Shown here: piece by piece, positions 13,339-25,600 of the stretch
How the letters are laid out: every line of letters starts with the position of its first letter
Position numbering within the stretch: the first letter of the stretch is position 1
From: Phoronis australis
Taxonomy: Eukaryota; Phoronida; Phoronidae
Assembly (NCBI GenBank): GCA_002633005.1
Contig: NMRA01000421.1
Coordinates: 208,542 to 272,541, forward strand
Length of the DNA: 64,000 nt
Reading direction: 5' to 3'
Notes under the pieces: model-generated
What the model saw: only the letters and a program-made list of their open reading frames with translations
Told to the model about the DNA's origin: nothing
Database searches by the model: none
Made by a program: the position numbers and the translations under genes

Positions 13339-13692
13339 ATGGCGAACTCAGACGATGAAGATTTGTTGTTCGAGATGAATCTACTTGATGATGACGAGAC
13401 TGGAAATGAGGCCGACATCGAGTCTAGTCGCGAGGATGACAAACCCGATCCTCCCAAACCTCTAATGTCATTGCGTATGCGACGGAAGTCAAGGGTCGGA
13501 GTTCAACCTCTGAAGCTGAACCTGAATAAAATACATTGGATGGATGCCATCAAAAAAGCAAAGAAGGTGAAAGATCCATGGGCAAAGTTCCACATTGACA
13601 AACTGGAGACGGAAACTGTCATCCGTCATCGTTACAATGCGGTGAAGAGGAAATGGATTCAGGATAAGGCCAAAGTGAAGATGGACACAGAG
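13339..13692 (+). CDS. EEF2K: eEF2K first coding exon: calmodulin-binding segment
   Basis: Encodes residues 1-118 and ends phase 0 at GAG|GTAAGT. The first 35 residues are acidic, followed by a basic RMRRKSR patch. [20 protein letters not shown] then aligns with the calmodulin-targeting helix of human eEF2K, including its key tryptophan and the DPW turn. RHRYNAV, the family's entry into the kinase domain, follows. A phosphorylatable RKS sits just before the calmodulin site; that role is inferred only from the motif. Confidence 0.92.
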
Positions 13693-16600
13693 GTAAGTAG
13701 CTATGAGAGGATTCTCAGTAGTGTCCTCACTAACTACTGGCTGTGTTTGTACCTCCCCCAGACCCCATTGTGTCATGGCAGGACCCTCACACACCTGAGG
13801 GAAAGGTGACTGTGCCTTCTAAAAGACCAATTTGTTGGTTGAGGTAAAAATACTTGAAGTATCCAAAGCTTAAAACTGTGGTGTTGGGCACTTTACTGGA
13901 AATCCTCAGTAACCGATTGTTAACTTCTGTTGTGGTTCAATACCTTGAACATGTATTAGTTTCGTATTTTGTTGACTGGAATTCAGAATTTCCTGACTGA
14001 TTTTGCATCGGTTTCAAAATGATTCCTTGTTCACAGCTCCTGCATGAAACCATATAGCTGATTGGCTAGTATTTGAAAAATCAGAAATGAGGGACATTTT
14101 TTAAGAAATATGGTTCTGGTGGTAGTGACCTTGATAATCGCCGAACACCATTGCTATACAGTGAATTTAGCAAGTCTTTCTTTGTTTACTGTTAGAACAC
14201 TTCTGATCATTTTAAATAAAAATCTCCAAAAGCAAGGTGCAAATTATATTTTAGCCATATATGCATACAATTGTACATTAGAAATTGGAAAATTGTTTTT
14301 CGGTAGCTAATCTCTCAATACATGAACTTCAATTGGTGCTCACTATCATTGGAATTATATAAACAATCACTCATGGTTTTGCTGTCCAACCTTGTTTCAG
14401 AGTTTTGTATGTTCCTAGTGAAAAATACAATGTACAATAATAAAAGTAAGCCCAAAATTCAGGAAGTCTTAGAAAGCATTAAATATCTGTTTCAGAGCGA
14501 AATTAATATTCATGAGTTCTGAATTAAGATGGCTTATTGAAGTAATGTAGTGGGAGGGTGCAAGAGATTCATTATTATAGTTTATTTTTGGTGAACGGAA
14601 TTAATTTTTAATTAATCTTTAGACAATGTCAACTTGTACTTCATTTGGTATTCAATGTGAGCATAATGAGGAATTCTGTAGTTTCAAAGTTTTAAATGCA
14701 GCAAAGCTTCAAATGCAGCCAGCAAATTGACCTAGAGCTGAACCTAAGCTTTATTTGTTTTCTGTGTGGGTCAGAGTTCATTGACCCAAGCTTTCTCCTC
14801 CACAAACCAGTTGGCAACTTGGAAGTGATTCATACACAAACCATGCTTTACTGCTGTGCCAGACAGCAGCAGCTGAGCTGCACCTATAGTTTTATAAGGT
14901 TGAGCTACACCTATGAGGTTGACCGGATTTTAATCCCAAGCCAGATAATTTTTATCCCAGGTACTGACAGCCAGCTGTTGCCAGTTATCAGTCTACTCCC
15001 TTACTGTTTTGATACCTTTATTCTGGGATCCGTATAAACCGTGAAGTCTTTCCCATTGCAGTCTCAAAAATTGCCAAAATTGACCATTTATTATATTAAG
15101 GTTACATAATACCATATTGACAAGTCAGCAAATTTATGGAAGTCAAGTATACAAAAGAATAAAATTTAACTTGGCAAAAGTATGTATTTTCTGAATGTAG
15201 AATTTCGGCAGAATTTGATTGTTGACTTTGTACCAATTTGCCTTGAATAAGCTCATGTGGCCATGCTTTTAAGTAAGATTTAGCAAAAAAGAAAGGTGCA
15301 TATATAGCAAAACAACATGATCAACCACATGCCCAAATCTCGTGTGATATATTATTCAAGATAAAATCTCAGAACTTGTTACAGTTTTCTAAATAACTAA
15401 TGGTTTCATTTTCGTTTTATACAACTTCAAAGTTTTTCTACAAAAATCCTATGTCCTACTTTGATTGTATGTTATACTAAGAGCACTTTGAAAATAATTC
15501 CTAACAGTGTTTTGAAGAATAATGCACATAGCGGATGCATGTGAATAGCGGAGTTGCCATATTTGATATCATTTCTGATGTTGGCCAAAGTTGAGCATTT
15601 TTCTAGGGTCGTACATGACCTTTAAGGGTTTCTAATATTACAAGGCACATGTGGTAATAAGCAGGTGAGAATCAAGTTGATTTGTTGATGACGATATCCA
15701 GGAACATGACAATAAATCATGACATTATTCGGGGTATTTTTCATGGGTTTCATGAAAATGAACGGGATATTTTATTGACATGAAGTGGACACACTGTACT
15801 TGTTGTGACTTNTGCTTTGTATTTGCCAGGTATCTGTTGAGAAGTGTAAAAACTCAGCTCGCATTCGTTGGAAATTCCTGGTCGCATTTTGCGACTTTAT
15901 ACGAGCTGACAAAAATCTCAGCTCGCATTTCCAAATTTCAGGTCGCAAATGCGACCTGCAGCTCGTTATGTCGAGCCCTGCTTTCCCATTGCAGTCACTA
16001 AAAATGCCTAAATTGACCATTTATTATATGACGGTTACGTAATACCATACTGGCAAGTCAGCACATTTATGGTAGTCAAGTATACAAAACAATAGAATTT
16101 AACTTGGCAAAAGTATGTATTTTCTGAATGTAGAATTTCGGCAGAATTTGATTGTTGACTTAATTGTACCAATTTGCCATGAATAAGCTCACGTGGCCAT
16201 GCTTTTAAGTAAGATTTAGCAAATAAAGAAAGGTACATAGCAAAACAACAGGATCAACTACATGCCCAAATCTAGTGTGATATATTGTAATTCAAGATAA
16301 AATCTCAAAACTTGTTACAGTTTTCTAAATAACTAATGGTTTCGTTTTCGTTTTATACAACTTCAAAGTTTTTCTACAAAAATCCTATGTCCTGCTTTGA
16401 TTGTATGTCATACTAAGAGCACTTTGAAAACAATTCCTAACAGTGTTTTGAAAAATAATGCACATAGCGGATGCATGTCAATAGCGGAGTTGCCATTTTT
16501 GATATCATTTCCGATGTTGGCCAAAGTTGAGCATTTTTCTAGGGTCGTACATGACCTTTAAGGGTTTCTAATATTACAAGGCACATGTGGTAATAAGCAG

Positions 16601-19600
16601 GTGAGAATCAAGTTGATTTGTTGATGACGATATCCAGGAACATGACAATAAATCATGACATTATTCGGGGTTTTTTTCATGGGTTTCATGAAAATGAACG
16701 GGATATTTTATTGACATGAAGTGGACACACTGTACTTGTTGTGACTTCTTGTTTGCTGCATGGTGTACAGAAACTGCAGACAATGTGATATTCCCCATCG
16801 TGAGAGCTCAGTGCAAGCTGAATTCTCCATAATTCTAATGAGAGTGACCCCTTGTGAGGTGCTGTGTCACTACCCACTATGGGAAACGGTATTTTGTCTG
16901 ATTACTTTTTGGGTGGGCTATAACGTGCCCGCATTTGGAGAACCAGTTGATGCCCGTTATTCAGTGCAGAAGTCGGGGAGAAAAACTGGTTCGTAAAATG
17001 CGGGCACGTTATATCAGACTCATTACCTTCAGTGTATACTGCACATTCACGTCAGTGTGATAATGATCGCAAAAAATTCTCCTGTTTAGGACAGTAAACA
17101 ATATCTATTTTGTTCAAGGTCAGAGCTTGTACCTACCGTAATCGTTTGGGTTAACTCCCTAGGCGGTTAAATTGGCGAATCCAAAAAATCGGGGGAGGGC
17201 GGTTAACTGAGCAGTGGGCGGTTAAATCGAAAATCCACCTAAAGTAGGGGATGGGCGGTTAACCGAACATGGGCGCTTATTACGACAGACAACTGCCCTG
17301 GGCGGTTAATCTTACCTGGCGATCTAAATCCCGACATGACAATCATACTCGGAACGCGTAGCCCTTTTCAAAGAGCTTTATCGTCAGGTCGCCAAATGAC
17401 TGTGAAAATGTCATAATAGCGGATGATCCCAACAAAGGCTCTCTTGCCCTCAGATTAGTCATTCACTGTTAAATTTACAAAATTGCTGAGTAAATAGCCC
17501 CGTGCCGTCCTGCGGTGCGCAGACGACCAGTGACCTCGCAGCCTCCACTAGAATTAAAACTGTTTGAAGATGTGACCCTGCTTAAGTGCGCGCGTGCAAG
17601 CTTCACGTGTGCAGAGGTCAGACATCAAGTTACAGTCTCGTACTATATGTCACGGTAGCTGTCAAGTTCTGAGTCAGAGAGCAGTTTTAAAATTGGTTGT
17701 AATAAAAGTTTGAAAAACTTAACTCTGCTGCTTTTTTGTGTTTGGGATGTTATAGTCGACACTCCGTGACTCAATGACATTTTCAGCCTATGGTTCTGCG
17801 GCTAGCTGTCTTATCTCAACAGCCCTGCTCTCTTGCCGTTGCACCAAACATGTAATGCAAAGAAGTAAGGCAAGGATCGGGGGTGGTCGAGCCAGTCGTC
17901 GATCAAAAATAAAATTTCAAGCAACTGCATAAATATGTTACAATATGTCAGAAAACAGCAATGTTTCAATTCATTATTCTAAACTATCACCTTACCAAAC
18001 TTCGTGGTGGAAAAACATTTATGTTTCATGCAAGATGTCCAGATTATCCTATTTATATCACTTGTAATATCGCACTGCGGCACTGTTCAGTCCCGCGGTT
18101 ATCGTGCAATGTCTCAGTCGGCTGACAGTCGTGACTTTTATGGCCAAAGATAGTGGCGGTATTCAGCACGCACGTAGGGCCTACGTGTGAGTCACCTGTC
18201 AATCACATGTTGGTGTCAAGGTAACATGCACTCCAAAGTGTGGGAACTTGCGCACATGCACCACTACAAATCAGTCACACATAGCGACAGTCCGACAAAG
18301 TAACAAAAACGGGCGTGACTATGTACTTTTAATCTGTTGTTACGAAAGACCCAGTTCTTTACGATATTCCTCCGTTGCCAATGTTCCCCAAAACTGCGAC
18401 GTCAAGTCTATTCCCATATTTCCCGGCTCGATGCTCCCTAAGCCCATCCCTGTAACTAGCTGCGTGAATCTCCTACCCACTATCGTCAAGCAGTCTACGT
18501 CGTAGATATTTCAGACTCGAATGGTAAGAATTTTTGTTCAGTCTGAAAATGGCCAATGTATAAACAAAATTATTCTGGATGGCTAAAAAGGAGATGTGGA
18601 AACGATAATTCACACAGTCACGCTTACGTGCAGGGGGCTGATGCAAGAAATAGTAAAGAAAAGCCATCGACATTAGTTAAATCTGCTAACCAGTTTGACT
18701 GAGATGCAATAAGCGAAAAATAAAATTTGACTAGCCGTTTTTATTACTTCAAGATCATACACAAACATACATTATTGCCAACGTTTGAATTCAGAAATCG
18801 ACAGGCAGCAACGAAATCGGTAACCCAGTAAGGCACTTGTACTGTCTCTTCGGTCGCCCCACATCCTCTATAACCCGGCAGTTATACTCATCAAAATATT
18901 GAGAATTTGACATCTTTCCGCGAGTTGTGAGATTTGTTCAAAATACGAGAGCTTCCCACCTTAATAGAATTTGGAGGGTTGGCAAAACCATTGTCACATT
19001 TCTCTGGCCTGATTTTTTCGAATATATGTTCTATCTAGTGCACTGCAGACAGAAACTCAGCGCGGCAGACAAAGTAGCTGAAATCGGAGGTTTTGACGCC
19101 GGCGGCGTTCTTAAACTTTGCAAACAAGGGAAGAAAATAAAGTGACAAAAAAGGTTCAAGTATTATGTTTTGAAGTGAGTTCATGACCCAAGACAATAAC
19201 TCGTTACCTGTATTGTAATTCAGATTGCTAAACCACCGTCTCGGAGTCCCGGCGTCCTTGCACTCATTGTGATCATCGATCTTTTTCTAAAAGTCGGGGA
19301 CTCGCGCGTTTCTTTAGCACTAGGCGCTAAATCTTCATTCTTTAAAAGTCGGGGATGGGCGCTTAACCGAGAGGTGGGCGCTTAACTGGAAATCTTCAAA
19401 AATCGCAGGGGGGCGCTTAACCGAGCAGTGGGCGGTTAAATCGAAAAACCACTTAAAGTCGGGGATGGGCGGTTAACTGAGCATGGGCGTTAACCCGAAC
19501 GATTACGGTAATTTTAGAAATAGGTGATATTTGCTGTCACAAATTCCAGAATGATCATTCATCTTGATCTGACTTATTATTAGGACACATAAAAATGTTG

Positions 19601-22600
19601 CATCAGCAGCTATTTTCAATGATTTGAAAATTTGAGAAGACTATTATCAGATTATGTTAATACAAAACTCAGTGTCTGATATTGAGAAATATGATGAGCC
19701 CCAAAATTTTTCATGTCCCAATTAATGTTCAGAATCGAGAAGATTCAATTTAGGCTTGAATTTTGGCTTCTCAGAATTAGTAGAATTTTACCGTAGCAAA
19801 AACATTTGTTTATTTACCGGTACATTCAGTTAGCTAGGAAGTATGAATTTAATAGTCTTAATCAGTACATGTCATGTGGCTTTGTGCATTATACACGTGT
19901 CACTTGTTCTAATTTCCTGAATTTGCATGGTGTCACAGTTTCAGACTAGACTTTAGCTGTCATCGAGAGTCTAAGGTGTGCTAGATGTTTTTCCCTCAAG
20001 ATCATAAATATGTAAATAGTTTTCTGTTGACAGCAATTTCTGCATACTCATTGGTAATCTGGTTCGTTTATCCTTTTCAGCCCTTTAACAGGGGAGCAAT
20101 GAGACAGTGTTATCGCCTGTAAGTACAAATTGAGATATTTCAAATCGTAACAGGATTGTGTATCAGTGGAGGATTTTGTGTTCTCTATAACCCACCCTCC
20201 CCTCCACATGCAGAGAAGCACCCACGCCATCAATAACCAATGCCATCCTTGGTATTTGAACATATCTGTATGCTTCCAAAAGTGTTGGTTCCACTAATCA
20301 TAATTTATGATGAAATTGTAATGTATTGTGGATGCATGAAGTTGCCTAATGGTCACATTCTTTCCTTACCTTGGTCAAAAATCAATACTATGCTCATGGT
20401 GAATTTACTAGTAATTACATTACCTGCATGAAACTGAGTATACATGCAGAAAGGCAGATATCTCTGCGTCATAGTGTATTTATTGACATTTTTGATACAT
20501 GCATTTTAAATTTTTCTCACAGTATAAGTGGATATAATTACTATATTGCTGTCTCAAACTGATCTTGTTGTGGAATGTGCTAGTTTAATCTCCGAGATAT
20601 ATTTTTAACAATTAAAACAAATGCATCACATTTTATATTACTGGAAATGGTTTACCTGGATCATTTTATAAGACATCAAAGGCACTAAATGCAAAGACCG
20701 TTATTCCTTAGTACAAGAATGCTTATTTATAGTTTGGCATTTGAATGTTGTTTAAAGATTTCATTTTTTTAAATCATTCATTGATTTTCATGATTACATT
20801 CAAGTTGAATTTCCATTTGTTTTGTGTCTGCATTTCGCACTGAAGTGGGATGCCTCATATTATTCACAAAAACTTATTGCTACTGCTTTCATTAAAGATC
20901 TGTTAATATTCAAGTTGCTCATGGACACTATTTAGTAAGTTCAAGGTTCATTGCAGTCTGCTTGTAACTGTTTAAGTAGTTGTCTAGGTTCCTCATCCTG
21001 TTGTCAGAAAAGGATGTTTAGTGTGTTGGAAGTGAAATTTCCTCCACCTACATTTAGTCTTGAAGCTTGTCGTTTAGTTGATCAACCCACTTTACAGCAA
21101 GAAGCTATCTTCATTCACACACTCCGAGGATTGGAAGAACGCAGCGAACTACGTTGCCAAGCGCTACATTGAGAACGTGGATCGGGATGTGTACTTTGAG
21201 GATGTGCATCTACAGATGGACGCCAAACTTTGGGGGGAAGAGTATAACAGGCATAATCCTCCCAAAAAGGTAAGTTGGCCCTTTGTCAATCCTCAGCACA
21301 TCAAAGCCCTGTTGGAGTCATGATTCAGGTGTGTTTTACACTCACTGCTTTGCCATAAGCTCTTAATGATGCAGTGTCTCGCTAAAACTGATTATTTAAG
21401 TTTGTAGCGACCTCCACCTATTGACTTCCTGGAGAACTGTGTGTACAAGTATTATCAGGAAAAGCGTTTGTAAATAAATTATTGCAGTTTTGGAGAAAAC
21501 ACCACAGTTGATACACTTAAAAGCAAGTGTGAATAATTATTAAAAACCAGGCTAGTAATTCCAAATATTATGCAATCATTATTTGATGGTGAAATAAACA
21601 AATAATAAAAGCTATGCTTTGTTTCATCAAGTAACAACAGTGCTGTAGGGTTTTCCACAGATTCCATGTCGTTCTAAGAAATGTGGACGAGAAGTGTTTG
21701 TAAATACTGAGAATTTGCACTACCAGAGATGCAAAATGGCTTGATTTTAAATATTGAAAGTACAGTGCCTTCTTTGTTCTCTTGGCTGGTATTGGGTCTT
21801 TGTCCACCATGATGAAATATTACTCATTTACGTGAAAATAGTCTCGCAAAACAAGACCTTTTTGAAATTGTAATATTTTATGGTAACTGGTTTTCAGATG
21901 GTTTCCGGCACACTGGGGGCTCTGGGGTTGTGTGAAAATTAGTACTTAATTTGCATTTTCCCGTTTTTGGGGGACTAATAATTTAGACCACTTTTTGTTA
22001 TTACGATTATTCTTTACCGGTCCCTTGTGATTTCTGTGTTTTGGGAAAATTGTCAAGTGGCCATTGCTACGTTGGAAATTAGGGACAAGATGTTTTATGA
22101 GCAGAAAGCATGCTGTCGGTCAAATATGAGTGAACACATGGTGGAGATACTAGTTAAGGTTTAGCAGTTTTAGTAATTTATAAGAAAAATGTTTTAGTAA
22201 TTTATAAGAAAAATGTTTTCATGTTTGAATAGTTGGGTCCAAGATTGAACACTGAGTTAACTAGTTCATACTTAACAGCATTTATTTACTTTTGTTCATG
22301 GATAAAATGCTAGTACCGGGATAATTGAACACTAAATGGAAATTACACTGTAGTTGATTATTAGCAGCGTTTGTAATAAAAGAAAATATTTAACATGTTC
22401 ATGGTTGAAAGGTTGGTTCCTGGAATGAACAATAGATGGAGATGATAGTAGTTGATCATAAGCAACATTCATAATAAAGAAAATATTTAACTTTGTTCAT
22501 AAATAAAAGGCTAGCTGATTCAGGATTGAACATCAGGAGCAGTTAAGTAGTTAGTGGAGATTTGAAAGAACACTTGACCCTGGTTCAGTGATTCCACCCA

Positions 22601-25600
22601 AAACTGTTTCTGTCACCTGCTATTTACAAATGAAATCATTATTCAGCTAAAGCACTTTCCCACTGTGTCACAAACTGGAGCCTATAAGTTGATAGTGAGT
22701 GGTCTTTTCACACAGGTATTCATTAGCTTATGCATTAGTCAGGCTGTAGCAGACTTTGTATGCAGTTTTCTGACTTGCTCCATACTTTAGGGGGTTGGTG
22801 AGCTTCGAGGGTTGGTGAGCTTTGAGGGTTGGTGAGCTTTGAGGGTTGGTGAGCTTCGAGGGTTGGTGAGCTTCGAGGGTTGGTGAGCGTCGAGGGTTGT
22901 CGAGGGTAATGAAGCATTATGTTGGAATAACCATCTAAGTGATCTTGTGTTCATATCTGTAATTTTGCAGGTCATAAAGTGTTTAGCAGCCTTTGAAATA
23001 GTAAAAAAGAATTGTTGCTTGTTGTAGGTTGACATCTTCCAAATGTACGTGCTCGAGTTCACAGAGCGCGAGGGATCCCCCCTCTACCACCTGGAGCACT
23101 TCATTGAAGGCGACTACATCAAATACAACTCTAACTCGGGTTTTGTTGAAGACAACAATAGGCTTACACCACATGCCTTCAGTCACTTCACCTTTGAGAG
23201 GTCGGGTCACGAGCTTATCGTCGTTGACATCCAAGGTGTGGGAGATCTCTACACCGACCCTCAGATACACACACGTGAAGGTACATAGAGGGTGTAGTGA
23301 CTAGTGTGATAGACTTTGAGATATGCAAGCACATGCACGCACATGCACGCACGCACACACACACACGAAGGTACGTAGTGAATGTAACGAGTAGTAGAAC
23401 AGACCCTCAGGTACACAAATACAAAGATACATTGAGGATGTGGCGAATAGTGGGAGCCTGTTGTTTTCTGATTTAATTATAGTTTAGAAATCAAAAAGTT
23501 ATGTTTTTAGGTAAATAGTTTTTATTAATAAAACGGTCAAGTGCTTCATTTTGCAATAGTGTTACGCTTTTTGATGCCGAAGTTATTTTGAAAGTCATTT
23601 AGGAAATCAAATAAAAAGCAAGTCAGTTAGTAGTGAATTATTGTTATTTATTATGAAGATTTCCCAGTCATTGTTGTCAAAAGTTTTTTAAAAGGCTCTC
23701 AAGTTACGCTCATCAAATAGACTAAAATTATTGTCATTAAGGAAATCAAACGGTAAATTTTGTACAGCTTTATGTTTTTAAAAATTAATGTAACTATGTT
23801 TGTCTGATGTTTTGGCAATTTTTGATAAATTTGGTGCTTTTTCCTTGCTCAGTCTGGTGTACCACTGGATTTGTTCTTATCATGCTCATCGCACATGATA
23901 TATTTGAACAAATATCAAACTGTATAATTATGCAAAAAGTAGTAGGACAAACTCACCAGTTATTCCCTGTCATGATGGCTCAGCTCCAGCGATATTCCCC
24001 ATCATTGCAGGTGAGTAGCTAAGTTGACCCCTGTAGTAGCTGTCTGTCATGCTAGGGAATGACCTGGAATTTATCATCGTGGGAAAACTATTCACTGTTA
24101 ATCTGGTTAGTGTCTAATGGAGCGCTGACAAACTTCCTGATAACTAATAAAATGGCAGCACATTGTGAGCATAGATGCGATACACGCATGTGTCGCAACA
24201 CTAACACACATGACAGTCACGTTTCTATCAGAATTGTGTTTATATTAAGATATCAGTGTGGCCCTCCTTTAAAATGTTCTCGCTATTGCACAAAATGTTC
24301 GTGTGAACATTCTTCTTGTCTTCAGACTAATAATGATTTTTTTGTTGTTCAAATGGCCTGTTATTCAAAGTGGTTATTTTGCTACTGAATTTCATGAACA
24401 GTTCTTAGTATATAGGATTAAAACCATGTCCACGCATATGCTATTGCAGAAACAAGATTTTGACCAAGCAAAGATGGTAAAACTTTCATTTGTTTCACCA
24501 TGACATCAGAGAGCAGTGACTTGTGTTGTTCACGTTGATAGTGATTGACAAGATAGGTATTTACAAGATGATGCATGTACACTGAAATTGGGTCGTCTTC
24601 TTGTGCATATCTAATGCACTATTGTGGCTCACCTCAGAAGACTGCGTGATGGTGTCGAAGCCAGAATGATGAGTCATGACGTGTCATTTTGTCATTTTCA
24701 CCCAGACTAAATTGGAAGCAAATGCAGACGGTATTGACTACTATTACGGTATTCTGTCTCATTTTCTTTTGGTTTGTTCTGTATTTGTTTAGAGAGTGCG
24801 GTGTTGCTATTGCTGGTGTTTGTATTAATATTTTTCTCACTCCCAGGCAGTGACTATGGCGATGGTAACCTTGGCACCCGAGGCATGGCACTGTTCTTCC
24901 ACTCTCATATCTGTAACGACATCTGTGAGGCTCTCGGCCTGTCTCCTTTTGACTTGACAACAGAGGAGCTCTCATTCTCTAAGAAGTACATTGAAATGAT
25001 GGTAAGTGGTTTTGGTGTCAGTTGCAAATTGATCAGTTTTATAGAACGTTATTAAAGTGAATCTGTAAAATAATTTTTAAGCAATTAGTCTAGCTTACTA
25101 GACGTCATATCATGGTAAGCTTCCACCATGAAAACATGGTCTGCTAAAGTAGGTTACCACTGGTTACTGAGTATAATGCCCAAGTCAAAGGATCCCGATG
25201 ACATGTTACCCGTATTCAAACTGGAGATTGTTGATTTACTAGTTAGAGAAAATGACAGATAAATTTTACTGAATTAAAGATGTTCTGTTTAATATTAAAA
25301 TTGTGCTTCTTATTTTTCCGTGTCGGTACAATGCCGTTTGTTGAACATTATTGAGCGTCCTCATTTACGTATTTAAATTTCACGTTTGATGATGTCAGCT
25401 GCTGAGTGGCGCAGCGGTGAAGTCGATGACTCGAAATTCTTGCAAATCGTGTTCGAAACTGGCCTCAGTTTCCCGCCAAAATATTATTCTGAATAACTTA
25501 ATGGGTTATTTAACGGTTGTATTGGGCATGTCAGGCTGATAATGTGGTATAAAAGGACATTATTGGTTTTACTACTGGAAAATGAATTTTAGGATAATTT

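Larger units (their letters stand above)
14530..20080. other. Large eEF2K intron (part) filled with repeats
   Basis: The intron runs 13693-20080. It holds a two-copy duplication (15052-16749), a 95-bp palindromic MITE (16919-17013) and a nested pair of inverted-repeat elements (17071-19795). 13700-15050 has no feature I can identify. Confidence 0.7.

Noticed and set aside
13489-13794. Minus-strand 101-codon frame
   Set aside because: Shadow of the first eEF2K coding exon on the opposite strand.
16780-16890. U1-snRNA-like patch (GTGACCCCTTGTGAGGTGCTG)
   Set aside because: Only a short chance resemblance; no 5' splice-site-complementary start and no stem order.
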